Part shown: positions 20,311 to 29,959 of the stretch, piece by piece | Layout of the letters: each line of letters starts with the position of its first letter | Numbering within the stretch: position 1 is the first letter of the stretch | Assembly: GCF_000482325.1 (NCBI RefSeq) | Contig: NZ_AXVA01000005.1 | Coordinates: forward strand, 261,653-325,652 | Length of the DNA: 64,000 nt | Source: Bacillus sp. UNC438CL73TsuS30 | GTDB lineage: Bacteria > Bacillota > Bacilli > Bacillales > Cytobacillaceae | Reading direction: 5' to 3' | The notes under the pieces: generated by a model | What the model saw: only the letters and a program-made list of their open reading frames with translations | What the model was told of the DNA's origin: nothing | Databases searched by the model: none | Translations under genes and position numbers: made by a program

Positions 20311-22506
20311 ATGGCGAACGATCAAGTGTTAACCGCCGAACAAGTCATCGACAAAACAAGGGCATATTTAAATGATGAGAATGTTGACTTAGTCAAAAGG
20401 GCATATGAATATGCTAAACATGCTCATCGTGACCAATATCGAAAATCTGGCGAACCATATATTATTCATCCCATACAGGTAGCTGGCATTCTAGCTGACC
20501 TCGAGATGGACCCTGCAACGGTCGCTGCTGGTTTTCTCCACGATGTTGTTGAAGATACTCCTGTAACGTTAAAAGATTTGGAGCAGGAATTCAATGATGA
20601 AGTGGCCATGCTTGTCGATGGTGTAACAAAGTTGGGGAAAATTAAATATAAATCGCACGAAGAGCAGCAGGCTGAAAATCATCGAAAAATGTTTGTGGCC
20701 ATGGCTCAGGATATCCGGGTTATTTTAATCAAGCTTGCAGACCGTTTGCATAATATGAGGACGTTAAAACATCTTCCTGCTGAAAAGCAGCGCCGGATTT
20801 CAAATGAAACATTAGAAATTTTTGCACCTCTTGCTCATCGACTTGGGATCTCCAAGATCAAATGGGAGCTTGAGGATACCGCCTTACGATATTTAAATCC
20901 GCAGCAATATTACCGCATTGTTAACTTAATGAAAAAGAAGCGTGCGGAACGTGAGCAATATTTAGATGATGTCATTGATGAAGTCAAAGGGCGTTTGGAT
21001 GAGGTATCCATTAAGGCAGATCTTTCAGGGCGGCCAAAGCATATTTATAGCATCTATCGAAAGATGGTGCTGCAAAATAAACAGTTCAGTGAAATTTATG
21101 ATTTGCTGGCAGTTCGGATTGTTGTAAACAGCATTAAGGACTGTTATGCCGTACTTGGAATCATTCATACCTGCTGGAAGCCAATGCCTGGCCGTTTCAA
21201 GGACTATATTGCCATGCCGAAACCCAATATGTATCAGTCCCTTCATACAACGGTAATCGGCCCAAAAGGGGATCCGCTCGAAGTGCAAATTCGAACAACG
21301 GAAATGCACCGAATTGCTGAATTCGGGATTGCGGCCCACTGGGCATATAAAGAAGGTAAATCATTAAATGATAGTGCCTCCTTTGAACAAAAATTAACCT
21401 GGTTTAGAGAGATTCTTGAGTTCCAAAATGACACTGCTAATGCGGAAGAATTTATGGAGTCGTTAAAAATTGATTTGTTCTCTGACATGGTGTTCGTCTT
21501 TACGCCAAAAGGTGATGTGATTGAGCTGCCATCCGGTTCCGTTCCGATTGATTTTGCTTATCGAATCCACTCCGAAATCGGTAATAAAACGATTGGTGCG
21601 AAAGTGAACGGCAAAATGGTAACCCTCGACTATACACTAAAGACGGGCGATATTGTCGAAATTTTAACATCCAAGCATTCCTACGGACCTAGCCAGGATT
21701 GGTTAAAGCTTGCCCAAACCTCGCAAGCGAAAAATAAAATTCGTGCATTCTTTAAGAAACAGCGCCGCGATGAGAATGTGGACAAGGGCAAAGAACTTGT
21801 AGAAAAAGAAATTCGGGCAATGGAATTTGATGCAAAGGAGATTTTAACTCCTGAGAACCTAAAAAAGGTTGCTGAAAAGTTCAATTTTATGAATGAAGAC
21901 GATATGTATGCAGCTGTTGGCTATAATGGCGTTACTGCTCTTCAAGTGGCCAACCGATTAACGGAAAAATGGCGTAAGAAACGCGATCAGGAGCAGTCGG
22001 CGAGCATCGCAAATGCCATTACCGATTTAAAATCCTTTCCTTCTTCTAAAAAGCGCGAGTCCGGTGTCCGCGTTCAAGGGATTGATAATCTTTTAATTCG
22101 CCTATCAAGATGCTGTAATCCTGTTCCTGGCGATGAAATTGTCGGATTTATCACAAAAGGACGCGGGGTTTCCGTTCATCGATCTGACTGTACGAACATA
22201 GATTCAACCGATGCTCAATCAAGATTGATTCCTGTTGAATGGGAATCCTCCTTGAATGACCGGAAAGAATATAATGTTGATATTGAAATCAGCGGTTATG
22301 ACCGCCGTGGCCTCCTAAACGAGGTATTGCAGGCAGTAAACGAAACCAAAACGAATATCTCAGCTGTTTCAGGCAGATCTGACCGCAATAAAATGGCTAT
22401 GATTAATATGTCAATTGCGATTCACAATGTGAATCATCTGCATAAGGTTGTTGAGCGAATTAAACAAATTCCTGATATATATTCTGTTCGCAGAATGATG
22501 AATTAA
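20311..22506 (+). CDS. relA: Bifunctional (p)ppGpp synthetase/hydrolase RelA/SpoT (Rel)
   Basis: Rel makes and hydrolyses the stringent-response alarmone (p)ppGpp. The 731 residues hold, in order, the HD hydrolase domain (HDVVEDT near residue 77), the synthetase domain (AVRIVVNSIKDCYAVLGIIH and KPNMYQSLHTTVIGPKG), a TGS domain (VFVFTPKGDVIELPSGS), a conserved cysteine/helical region (RLSRCCNPVPGDEIVGFIT) and a C-terminal ACT domain. AAAAAGGTGAT is the ribosome-binding site. dtd follows 12 bases later. Confidence 0.97.
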   Translation: MANDQVLTAEQVIDKTRAYLNDENVDLVKRAYEYAKHAHRDQYRKSGEPYIIHPIQVAGILADLEMDPATVAAGFLHDVVEDTPVTLKDLEQEFNDEVAMLVDGVTKLGKIKYKSHEEQQAENHRKMFVAMAQDIRVILIKLADRLHNMRTLKHLPAEKQRRISNETLEIFAPLAHRLGISKIKWELEDTALRYLNPQQYYRIVNLMKKKRAEREQYLDDVIDEVKGRLDEVSIKADLSGRPKHIYSIYRKMVLQNKQFSEIYDLLAVRIVVNSIKDCYAVLGIIHTCWKPMPGRFKDYIAMPKPNMYQSLHTTVIGPKGDPLEVQIRTTEMHRIAEFGIAAHWAYKEGKSLNDSASFEQKLTWFREILEFQNDTANAEEFMESLKIDLFSDMVFVFTPKGDVIELPSGSVPIDFAYRIHSEIGNKTIGAKVNGKMVTLDYTLKTGDIVEILTSKHSYGPSQDWLKLAQTSQAKNKIRAFFKKQRRDENVDKGKELVEKEIRAMEFDAKEILTPENLKKVAEKFNFMNEDDMYAAVGYNGVTALQVANRLTEKWRKKRDQEQSASIANAITDLKSFPSSKKRESGVRVQGIDNLLIRLSRCCNPVPGDEIVGFITKGRGVSVHRSDCTNIDSTDAQSRLIPVEWESSLNDRKEYNVDIEISGYDRRGLLNEVLQAVNETKTNISAVSGRSDRNKMAMINMSIAIHNVNHLHKVVERIKQIPDIYSVRRMMN

Positions 22507-22518
22507 AGGGGTATAAGT

Positions 22519-22962
22519 ATGCGAGTTGTTGTACAACGCAGTAAAAAGGCAAAAGTGACGGTTAACGGTGAGATTACAGGTCAAATTAACAGTGGACTTG
22601 TATTACTTGTCGGAGTTACGCATGATGACACCGATGAAGATGCTGCTTATTTAGCCGACAAAGTTGCAAACTTGCGCATTTTTGAGGATGATGCAGAAAA
22701 AATGAATTTATCCTTATTAGATGTTGGCGGGGAAATTCTTTCTGTCTCACAGTTCACTTTATATGGGGATTGTCGGAATGGAAGAAGGCCAAGCTTTGTT
22801 AATGCGGCCCGTCCGGAACAAGCGATTGGTCTATATGAAACCTTTAACCGCTTGTTACGCGATAAAGGAATCCACGTTGAGACAGGCCGTTTTGGAGCGA
22901 TGATGGAAGTAGAGCTGACAAACGACGGCCCTGTCACGTTAATTGTAGATAGCAAGGCATAG
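22519..22962 (+). CDS. dtd: D-aminoacyl-tRNA deacylase Dtd
   Basis: Dtd hydrolyses D-aminoacyl-tRNAs (and Gly-tRNA-Ala) using its own backbone for chirality control. The 147-residue protein has both family motifs, SQFTLYGD (near residue 77) and NDGPVT (near residue 136). An AAAGGGG site precedes the ATG. It is in one transcript with relA, as in B. subtilis. No terminator follows directly; a tandem repeat array begins about 30 bases downstream. Confidence 0.97.
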   Translation: MRVVVQRSKKAKVTVNGEITGQINSGLVLLVGVTHDDTDEDAAYLADKVANLRIFEDDAEKMNLSLLDVGGEILSVSQFTLYGDCRNGRRPSFVNAARPEQAIGLYETFNRLLRDKGIHVETGRFGAMMEVELTNDGPVTLIVDSKA

Positions 22963-22990
22963 AAAAATATAAAAATTTTGTTGTTTATTG

Positions 22991-23368
22991 CGTTATGGGC
23001 GAAAGTTTGACTGAGAGATTGATGGATGTTGTCGCATATAGAGGTTATAGACGACAGTTTGACCGAGGGATCGATGAATGTTGTCGCTTATAGAGGTTAT
23101 AGGCGACAATTTGACCGAGGGATCGATGAATGTTGTCGCGTATAGAGGTTATAGGCGACAATTTGACCGTGGGATCGATGGATGTTGTCGCGTATAGAGG
23201 TTATAGGCGACAATTTGACCGGGGGATCGATGGATGTTGTCGCGTATAGAGGTTATAGGCGACAGTTTGACTGAGAGATTGATGGATGTTGTCGCGTATA
23301 GAGGATATAGGAGACAATTTAACAGAGAGATGGCTGGATGTTGTCTCATAGAGAGGTTATAGATGCAA
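22991..23368. repeat. 52-bp tandem array with TTGTCGC/GCGACAA dyads, about 7 copies
   Basis: The core GTTGTCGC starts at 23028, 23080, 23132, 23184, 23236, 23288 and 23340, an exact 52-base period. Each unit reads TTGTCGC, a spacer GTATAGAGGTTATAG, then GCGACAA, so each can form a 7-bp hairpin. This is followed by TTTGACCGAGGGATCGATG. The outermost copies are most diverged. Since 52 is not a multiple of three, the array is not a coding repeat. No spacers differ between units, so it is not a CRISPR. Confidence 0.92.
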
Positions 23369-23385
23369 TTTGGCTTTGGATCTCA

Positions 23386-23420
23386 ATAAAAAAACTTGGC
23401 ACTCGACTGCCAAGTTTTTT
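23386..23420. terminator. Terminator between dtd and the amidase gene
   Basis: AAAAAACTTGGCA and TGCCAAGTTTTTT form a 13-bp stem with tracts on both sides, so it can serve both the relA-dtd and the convergent amidase transcripts. Confidence 0.88.
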
Positions 23421-23425
23421 TATTA

Positions 23426-24946
23426 TCAATTTTCTTTAAAATAGCGGGTCAGCCCGTTATATAGGCCTGTAGCGGCATTTTCTTGGTATTGGTTTGAATT
23501 TAAGGTCATTTCTTCTTCAGGGTTGCTTAAGTAGCCAAGCTCCATTAAAGCCCCATTTTGACTATTTTCCCGGATAACATGATAATCGCCAAAACGAACT
23601 CCACGATAATTCAGCTTTGTTTGATTAATTGTTGATGAATATAGATATTCAGCAAGCGATTTTTGATAGGTATGATAGTAATAACCAGTCATGCCCCGGA
23701 CACTACTATTACCATTTGCATCATAATGTATGCTGACAAAGGCATCAGCTTGGTAGGCACGTGCAATACTGACTCTTTCAGGGAGAGAAATATAGGTATC
23801 GCTATTTCGCGTAAGGATTACGTTCGCACCGCTGGCTGTTAATTTATCATACAAAAGCCTTGCCGTTCGTATGGTTAGATTCTTTTCAAGTGTTCCGCTT
23901 GCACCGGTTGTCCCAGTGTCTATTCCACCGTGGCCCGGGTCAAGGACAATCGTTTTATTTCGTAAATCCGATCCTGCTCCTTTTTTCTTAATTGATGGAG
24001 AAGTACCGTTAGTGGAAACTAACCAGCCCGCTACATAACCGGTCGAACCGTTAGCGAGCTTAATCAAATACCAATCGTTTTCCTCTCTTTTTACGGCAAA
24101 TGTATCTCCTTCATTTGCTCTGAGTAAAACATCCGATTGGACATTAGGTCCCTTGCGAATATTGGTTCCATTATTGACAATCGTGACCTTGTTAGCTTTT
24201 GAGACTGGTTCGGAACTGACATTTGGTGTTGTTACATCCATATACCAACCAGCTACCCAGCCATACCGATTCGGCTCATATTCAATCTTTATCCAATCAT
24301 TCTTCTCCCCTAAAAGGGAAAAGCTCTGACCTTTATGTACTGAACCAATTATCGCTGCATTTAACGATGCCTCGCTGCGAACACTTAGGCCGCCTGCAGT
24401 TACAGTGCCAATCGTCCCTGACGTGCTTGAAGTCGTGTCATTGCCCTTTTGAGTATTCGTTTGAAGATCAAGAAATTGACTGCTGACCCAGGCAGCTTGT
24501 CCGTTAAATTGGATTTGAGTCCAATTATTTTGGGTTCCGTAGACGGTGACCGTCATACCCTTTGATAGGTTTCCTACCGCTGCACTGGCTGATGATGGGG
24601 AAGTGCGGACGTTTAAGGACGGTACTGTAACAACACCGACACTTGTTTTGTTGGATGTAACGCTCGTATCATTGTTCGCTTTAGAAACTACCCAATCCGC
24701 CACCCAGCCAGATTGGCCGGCAGATAGTTTTACCTCAATCCAATCGCCTTGTTCCCTAATTATTGAATACTTTTCCCCTTTATTTGCTTGTTTCACCAAT
24801 GGATAGCTTAATCCGGGACCTTCTCTGATGTTGATAACCGCGGAGGAAATGGTAATCGTTCCACTAGCAGCCATACTATTTCCTTGCGGCAAAAATCCCG
24901 CTATCAAAGTAAAACAAAATACGAGAATAATGAATTTTTTGCCCAT
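23426..24946 (-). CDS. N-acetylmuramoyl-L-alanine amidase with four bacterial SH3 domains (YrvJ-like)
   Basis: This secreted cell-wall hydrolase cleaves the amide bond between MurNAc and L-alanine. The 506-residue protein has a signal peptide (MGKKFIILVFCFTLIAGFLP), four bacterial SH3 domains of about 60 residues, each with an N[IV]R-type motif and a GWVA/AWVS-type end, and a C-terminal Amidase_3 domain with the zinc ligands in DPGHGG, EKNLT and HYDAN and the late MELGYLSN glutamate. The ATG at 24946 follows AGAGGAAACAGG; a longer frame would hide the signal peptide. Position corresponds to B. subtilis yrvJ. Confidence 0.92.
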   Translation of the reverse strand: MGKKFIILVFCFTLIAGFLPQGNSMAASGTITISSAVINIREGPGLSYPLVKQANKGEKYSIIREQGDWIEVKLSAGQSGWVADWVVSKANNDTSVTSNKTSVGVVTVPSLNVRTSPSSASAAVGNLSKGMTVTVYGTQNNWTQIQFNGQAAWVSSQFLDLQTNTQKGNDTTSSTSGTIGTVTAGGLSVRSEASLNAAIIGSVHKGQSFSLLGEKNDWIKIEYEPNRYGWVAGWYMDVTTPNVSSEPVSKANKVTIVNNGTNIRKGPNVQSDVLLRANEGDTFAVKREENDWYLIKLANGSTGYVAGWLVSTNGTSPSIKKKGAGSDLRNKTIVLDPGHGGIDTGTTGASGTLEKNLTIRTARLLYDKLTASGANVILTRNSDTYISLPERVSIARAYQADAFVSIHYDANGNSSVRGMTGYYYHTYQKSLAEYLYSSTINQTKLNYRGVRFGDYHVIRENSQNGALMELGYLSNPEEEMTLNSNQYQENAATGLYNGLTRYFKEN

Positions 24947-25136
24947 CCTGTTTCCTCTCTTACTTTTGCACTTTTCTATTATTTTATCGTAAAGGGGAAT
25001 GGAAATCATTCCTTTCTTGTAAAAAAAGTCCAATATTCTTCTATCGGAGGTTCATAATTCTTTCTTTAATCCTGCAATTTTTCTCTATGATTGGTAACAA
25101 TAGAGAGTATAGAAGAGGATTCGAGGTGATTGGTTT

Positions 25137-25313
25137 ATGAGAGCAAGTGAAAAAGGAATGAACGTCCAATCGATGGAAGGCCGGATTTTTGGGGTTGATT
25201 TTCATGATTTTATTCAAAAAGAGCAGCATGCTGGTACAATTGAACTTGCTTCCGAATTTGGATTGAATATGGGAGATGTCAGAAGGTTAAAAAAACATCT
25301 TGGAAGGTCTTAA
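25137..25313 (+). CDS. Small 58-residue protein in the yrzK position
   Basis: The frame begins at ATG 25137 with CGAGGTGATT 6-7 bases before it. The product ends with ELASEFGLNMGDVRRLKKHLGRS, which looks like a short helix-turn-helix similar to sigma-region-4 modules. B. subtilis has the small gene yrzK between yrvJ and hisS, so this is likely its counterpart; that is from memory of the map. Function unknown. It stops 8 bases before the T-box promoter. Confidence 0.7.
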   Translation: MRASEKGMNVQSMEGRIFGVDFHDFIQKEQHAGTIELASEFGLNMGDVRRLKKHLGRS

Positions 25314-25320
25314 AACTCAC

Positions 25321-25349
25321 TTGACAATCTTCCTGATGCTCCGTATTAT
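25321..25349 (+). promoter_or_regulatory. Sigma-A promoter of the hisS-aspS T-box transcript
   Basis: TTGACA (25321-25326), 17-base spacer, TATTAT (25344-25349). Transcription should start near 25356. Confidence 0.8.
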
Positions 25350-25355
25350 TATATA

Positions 25356-25640
25356 AATAAAATGTCATATTAATGATAACTAATGATGGAGCACAGTAGT
25401 TAAGCATAAAGCATGAAAAGAGAGGAAATGCCCCAGGCTGAAAGCATTTCTGCATGAATCTTAATGAAGGAACACTCCGTAGGTTTCTCTCTGAAAAAGG
25501 TATACTCTAGTAGGAGAAGAACGTTAACAGGCGTTAACTGTACGAGCGGAAGAGTCTAAAATTTGGCTTTTCAACTAGGGTGGCACCACGGGACTATAAC
25601 TCTCGTCCCTTGTATTTATACAAGGGATGGGAGTTTTTTT
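25356..25640 (+). promoter_or_regulatory. T-box leader of hisS-aspS
   Basis: The 285-base leader ends with the T-box sequence AGGGTGGCACCACGGG (25577-25592) and a terminator whose arms are CTCGTCCCTTGTAT and ATACAAGGGATGGG, with seven T at 25634-25640. Uncharged tRNA binding would favour an antiterminator that includes the T-box bases. A CAC triplet (His) at 25473-25475 in the stem I region is the likely specifier codon, which fits hisS as first gene. No clear GAC (Asp) codon is visible near it. Confidence 0.93.
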
Positions 25641-25677
25641 ATTTATTTTTTACATATTTGTTAGGAGGAAAATGGAA

Positions 25678-26949
25678 ATGTCGATTAGCATTCCACGGGG
25701 AACGCAGGATATTTTACCCGGTGAAATTGAAAAGTGGCAAATGATTGAAGCAAAAGCACGCGAACTTTGTGAGAAATACCAATACCATGAAATTCGTACA
25801 CCGATTTTTGAACATACTGATCTCTTTTCAAGAGGTGTGGGTGATACGACCGATATTGTTCAAAAAGAAATGTACACCTTTGAAGACCGGGGCGGACGGA
25901 GCATCACACTGAGACCGGAAGGAACTGCTGCGGTTGTAAGGTCTTTTGTTGAGAAAAAAATGTTTGGCTATGCGAATCAGCCGGTAAAACTTTATTACAT
26001 GGGCCCGATGTTTCGATATGAGCGCCCGCAGGCTGGACGTTTTCGCCAATTTGTTCAGTTTGGCATTGAAGCACTAGGAAGTAACGATCCCGCCATTGAT
26101 GCAGAAGTCATTTCTCTAGCAATGAACTTGTATAAAGAAATGGGTTTAAAGAAGCTGAAACTTATCATTAACAGCCTTGGCGATAAAGAAAGCCGGATTG
26201 CACATCGGAATGCATTAGTGAATCACTTCCAGCCACGGATTGGCGAGTTTTGCCATGACTGCCAAAACCGTCTTGAAAAAAACCCACTACGGATTCTTGA
26301 TTGTAAACAAGACCGCGATCATGAGCTGATGAAAACAGCCCCGTCCATTCTTGATTATTTAAATGATTATTCAAAAGCTTATTTTGAAAAGTTGCAGCAA
26401 TATCTTACACAATTGGATATTCCGTTTGAAGTAGATGCGAACCTGGTCCGCGGCTTGGATTATTATAATCATACTGCATTTGAAATCATGAGTAATGCCG
26501 AGGGATTTGGCGCGATTACCACATTATGCGGCGGCGGAAGATATAATGGTTTGGCGGAGGAAATCGGCGGACCTGAAACACCGGGAATTGGCTTTGCCCT
26601 AAGTATTGAACGATTCATTGCTGCCCTAAATGCTGAAGGTGTCGACCTCGAAATCAATCAAGGCATTGACTGTTATCTGGCAGCACTTGGCGAAGAGGCA
26701 AAGGATTATACGGTAGGACTATTACAGCAATTAAGAATGGCTGGCTTTTCGGCTGAAAAAGACTATTTGGATCGAAAAATTAAAGCCCAATTTAAAGCAG
26801 CTGACCGATTAAATGCCCGCTTTGTTGCCATTCTTGGCGACGATGAATTAAAAAATAATAAAATCAATGTAAAAAATATGGCGACAGGTGAACAGGTAGA
26901 AATAGACTTAGATTCATTTATTCAACACTTTCAAAGGTTGCAATCATAA
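25678..26949 (+). CDS. hisS: Histidyl-tRNA synthetase
   Basis: This class II synthetase charges tRNA-His. The 423 residues show the motif 1 region [10 protein letters not shown], motif 2 around [20 protein letters not shown], the HisA motif [22 protein letters not shown], and a C-terminal anticodon-binding domain. Of the two close ATG codons, 25678 is 9 bases after AGGAGG and is preferred over 25672, which is only 3 bases away. The gene is behind a T-box and 12 bases before aspS. Confidence 0.96.
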   Translation: MSISIPRGTQDILPGEIEKWQMIEAKARELCEKYQYHEIRTPIFEHTDLFSRGVGDTTDIVQKEMYTFEDRGGRSITLRPEGTAAVVRSFVEKKMFGYANQPVKLYYMGPMFRYERPQAGRFRQFVQFGIEALGSNDPAIDAEVISLAMNLYKEMGLKKLKLIINSLGDKESRIAHRNALVNHFQPRIGEFCHDCQNRLEKNPLRILDCKQDRDHELMKTAPSILDYLNDYSKAYFEKLQQYLTQLDIPFEVDANLVRGLDYYNHTAFEIMSNAEGFGAITTLCGGGRYNGLAEEIGGPETPGIGFALSIERFIAALNAEGVDLEINQGIDCYLAALGEEAKDYTVGLLQQLRMAGFSAEKDYLDRKIKAQFKAADRLNARFVAILGDDELKNNKINVKNMATGEQVEIDLDSFIQHFQRLQS

Positions 26950-26961
26950 GGGGGAAAAACA

Positions 26962-28731
26962 ATGTTTGGCAGATCGTATTTTTGCGGAGAGGTTCCGGAA
27001 ACAGCAGTTGGAGAGAAAGTAATATTAAAAGGATGGGTACAAACAAGACGCGATTTGGGCGGAGTCATTTTTATCGATCTTCGTGACCGTTCTGGGATTG
27101 TACAGGTCGTATTTAATCCGGATTTATCACAGGAAGCACTTGAAATAGCTGAAAAAATCCGTAGTGAATATGTTCTAGATATTCAAGGAACAGTGGTTGC
27201 CAGAGAGGCTTCAACCATTAATGAAAAAATTAAAACAGGTAAAATTGAAGTACAGGCTGAAAAAGTAACCATTATCAATGAAGCGAAAACACCACCATTT
27301 ATGATTACTGATACAACTGATGTTTCAGAGGATGTCCGTTTGAAATATCGCTATTTAGATTTCCGTCGTCCGGTTATTTTTGAAACCTTAAAAATGCGCC
27401 ATCAGGTGACAAAACAAATTAGAGACTTCTTAGATTCCGAAGGTTTCTTAGATATTGAAACACCGATTTTAACAAAAAGCACGCCTGAAGGTGCCCGTGA
27501 TTATCTAGTACCAAGCCGCGTTCATCCTGGTGAGTTTTATGCGCTGCCTCAATCACCGCAGTTGTTTAAGCAATTGTTAATGGTTGGCGGTGTAGAGCGA
27601 TATTATCAAATCGCCCGCTGTTTCCGTGACGAAGACCTTCGTGCAGACCGTCAGCCTGAATTTACTCAGGTCGATATTGAAACAAGCTTTTTAAGCCAAG
27701 AAGATATCATGGCCTTAATGGAAAAAATGATGAACCAAGTCATGAAAGAAGTTAAAAGTATTGAGATTCCTGCTCCATTCCCGCGGATGACTTATGATGA
27801 GGCAATGAGCCGCTTTGGTTCAGATAAACCGGATACCCGTTTTGGTTTAGAGCTTGTTGATCTTTCTGAAATTGTGAAGGATTCAGGCTTCAAAGTCTTT
27901 TCAGCTGCTGTGGCAAATGGCGGTCAGGTAAAAGCTATTAATGTAAAAGCTGCTGCGGATAAATATTCTCGGAAAGATATTGATGCCTTAACAGAATTTG
28001 TTGCTGTATACGGCGCAAAAGGTCTTGCTTGGTTTAAGGTTGAAGCTGAGGGGATAAATGGTCCAATCACAAAATTCTTCTCTGAAGAAGAAGTAAACGC
28101 GATGAAAGCGACGCTTGAAGCTAGTGTTGGTGATTTAATTCTATTTGTTGCTGATAAAAAGAGTGTTGTCGCTGATGCATTAGGTGCACTAAGAATTAAA
28201 CTTGGTAAAGAATTAGGATTAATTGACCAAAGCAAGTTTAATTTCCTATGGGTTACTGATTGGCCGTTACTTGAGTATGACGAAGAGGAAGGTCGCTATT
28301 TTGCTGCCCATCATCCATTTACAATGCCATTCAGGGAAGATCTTGAATACTTAGATACGGATCCAGGAAGAGTTCGCGCTCAAGCCTATGACATTGTTCT
28401 TAACGGCTATGAGCTTGGCGGAGGTTCTTTAAGGATTTTTGAACGGTCCATTCAGGAAAAAATGTTTAAGGTACTAGGTTTTACACCTGAAGAAGCGAAC
28501 GAGCAATTCGGATTCCTGATGAATGCCTTTGAATATGGAACGCCGCCGCACGGTGGGATTGCCCTTGGCTTAGACCGTTTAGTCATGCTCTTAGCAGGCA
28601 GCTCTAACCTTCGTGACACGATTGCTTTTCCGAAAACAGCAAGTGCAAGCGACTTGTTAACGGATGCACCAGGTGAAGTTTCTAAGGCACAATTAAAAGA
28701 GCTATATTTAACACTAAATGTAAATAAATAA
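26962..28731 (+). CDS. aspS: Aspartyl-tRNA synthetase
   Basis: AspS (589 residues) has the N-terminal OB anticodon domain ([28 protein letters not shown]), the class II motif 2 [20 protein letters not shown], the bacterial GAD insertion (about residues 290-415), and the motif 3 region GLALDRL-type [26 protein letters not shown] precedes the ATG. It shares the T-box transcript with hisS. Whether it is discriminating depends on the rest of the genome (AsnS or GatCAB), not visible here. Confidence 0.96.
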   Translation: MFGRSYFCGEVPETAVGEKVILKGWVQTRRDLGGVIFIDLRDRSGIVQVVFNPDLSQEALEIAEKIRSEYVLDIQGTVVAREASTINEKIKTGKIEVQAEKVTIINEAKTPPFMITDTTDVSEDVRLKYRYLDFRRPVIFETLKMRHQVTKQIRDFLDSEGFLDIETPILTKSTPEGARDYLVPSRVHPGEFYALPQSPQLFKQLLMVGGVERYYQIARCFRDEDLRADRQPEFTQVDIETSFLSQEDIMALMEKMMNQVMKEVKSIEIPAPFPRMTYDEAMSRFGSDKPDTRFGLELVDLSEIVKDSGFKVFSAAVANGGQVKAINVKAAADKYSRKDIDALTEFVAVYGAKGLAWFKVEAEGINGPITKFFSEEEVNAMKATLEASVGDLILFVADKKSVVADALGALRIKLGKELGLIDQSKFNFLWVTDWPLLEYDEEEGRYFAAHHPFTMPFREDLEYLDTDPGRVRAQAYDIVLNGYELGGGSLRIFERSIQEKMFKVLGFTPEEANEQFGFLMNAFEYGTPPHGGIALGLDRLVMLLAGSSNLRDTIAFPKTASASDLLTDAPGEVSKAQLKELYLTLNVNK

Positions 28732-28754
28732 CAATAAAACGCTTTCATGAACCC

Positions 28755-28783
28755 TTGAATGCCGATTTATTTTATGCTATTAT
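28755..28783 (+). promoter_or_regulatory. Promoter of the 6S RNA gene
   Basis: TTGAAT (28755-28760), 17-base spacer, TATTAT (28778-28783), with an upstream TG extension (TGC at 28775-28777). The predicted start, about 28790, is just before the 5' arm of the 6S RNA. Confidence 0.7.
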
Positions 28784-28790
28784 AAAACCA

Positions 28791-28997
28791 ATCCAAAAGA
28801 GTCCTGAAGTGTACGTTGTATTACCTGAAATATTGACCGAACATTATTCCTTCGGGAGTCCAGAGTTTTTCGGCAGCGCAAATGCCTCGGCCCATAGCGG
28901 ATTAGAGGACTTGCAAAACAGAGAACAGGACACCCACCTGCTAAGTGCGGGATCAATATGAAGGACACACGAGCGACGGCACGATTGGGACTCTTTT
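28791..28997 (+). ncRNA. bsrA: 6S RNA (bsrA/6S-1 type)
   Basis: 6S RNA mimics an open promoter and sequesters RNA polymerase holoenzyme. The call rests on position between aspS and tcdA, where B. subtilis bsrA lies, on the absence of any good ORF, and on the closing stem: AAAAGAGTCC at 28795-28804 pairs with GGGACTCTTTT at 28987-28997. The length of about 205 bases fits. The 5' segment AGTCCTGAAGTGTACGTTGT resembles the start of Bacillus 6S-1 RNAs. I could not fold the central bubble. Confidence 0.85.
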
Positions 28998-29013
28998 CAA
29001 ATTAACCTTGATT

Positions 29014-29036
29014 AACCTCCTATATGGGAGGTTTTT
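29014..29036 (+). terminator. Terminator after 6S RNA
   Basis: AACCTCC, TATAT loop, GGGAGGTT, then T-tract. Confidence 0.75.
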
Positions 29037-29152
29037 ATTTTCCCTTATTTTTAATAAATCTTATCTGAATACTTGTTTTTAAATGTTGGTATGATATATT
29101 TTTATTCGGGAAAAAGATACCTAATGAAATTAACATAACTGGAGTGAAATAT

Positions 29153-29920
29153 ATGCTGCATCAATTTTCTCGTAATGAGCTGGCGGTTGGTAAAGAAGGA
29201 ATGGATATCATGAAAAACAGCACGGTTGCTGTTTTAGGAATCGGGGGCGTCGGTTCTTTCGCCGCGGAGGCGCTTGCTCGTTCGGGTGTCGGCCGTCTTA
29301 TTTTGATCGACAAAGACGATGTAGACATTACCAATGTCAACCGTCAGCTTATTGCTTTATTATCAACAATTGGCAGACCAAAGGTGGAAATCATGGAGGA
29401 GAGGATTAAGGATATTAATCCGGATTGTGAAGTGATTTCACTTAAAATGTTCTATACGGAAGAAACCTATGAAGAAATTTTTAACCATAATATCGATTTT
29501 TTTGTAGACGCCTCCGATACGATTATTTATAAAATCCATTTAGCGAAGGAATGTTTAAAGAGAAATATTCCAATCATTTCAAGTATGGGTGCAGCAAATA
29601 AAATGGATCCAACCCGCTTTCAAATTGCTGATATTTCTAAAACCCATACAGATCCAATTGCAAAGGTGATCCGGACTAAACTCCGTAAGGAAGGAATTCG
29701 CAAGGGGATTCCGGTTGTTTTTTCCGATGAGAGTCCGATCGTGATTCGTGAGGATATCCGCCAGATTGTCGGGAATGACAAAGCGGAGATTCGTAAGGCT
29801 AAGATGCCGCCAGCTTCCAATGCCTTTGTTCCGTCTGCCTGCGGTTTAATCATGGCAAGTTATGTGGTAAGAGAATTATTAAAAGATATCAAAATTCAAC
29901 GCGTGTCAGACGAGAAATAA
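29153..29920 (+). CDS. tcdA: tRNA threonylcarbamoyladenosine dehydratase TcdA (YrvM)
   Basis: TcdA uses ATP to cyclise t6A37 of tRNAs to ct6A. The 255-residue protein is of the E1-like ThiF/MoeB/HesA fold: ATP loop GIGGVGSFAAEALARSGVG (residues 27-45), the IDKDDVDITNVNRQL segment and VDASDT. The ATG at 29153 is 6 bases after GGAGTG; a GTG inside that site is less likely. The gene appears monocistronic between two terminators. Confidence 0.92.
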   Translation: MLHQFSRNELAVGKEGMDIMKNSTVAVLGIGGVGSFAAEALARSGVGRLILIDKDDVDITNVNRQLIALLSTIGRPKVEIMEERIKDINPDCEVISLKMFYTEETYEEIFNHNIDFFVDASDTIIYKIHLAKECLKRNIPIISSMGAANKMDPTRFQIADISKTHTDPIAKVIRTKLRKEGIRKGIPVVFSDESPIVIREDIRQIVGNDKAEIRKAKMPPASNAFVPSACGLIMASYVVRELLKDIKIQRVSDEK

Positions 29921-29925
29921 GTTTT

Positions 29926-29959
29926 AGGCCCTGAACTTTGTTCAGGGCCTTTGGGTTTT
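29926..29959. terminator. Terminator between tcdA and the convergent Gmad2 gene
   Basis: GGCCCTGAAC and GTTCAGGGCC form a perfect 10-bp stem, followed by TTTGGGTTTTTA on the plus strand. Confidence 0.8.

Noticed and set aside
23149..23349. 66-codon minus-strand ORF inside the repeat array
   Set aside because: The 52-base period is not a multiple of three and the ORF has no ribosome-binding site; it is a by-product of the repeat.
22991..23368. Possible CRISPR array
   Set aside because: Units are contiguous 52-bp copies with no unique spacers, and no cas genes are nearby.
28755..28961. 68-codon plus-strand and 62-codon minus-strand ORFs after aspS
   Set aside because: They lie within the 6S RNA gene and have no ribosome-binding site.
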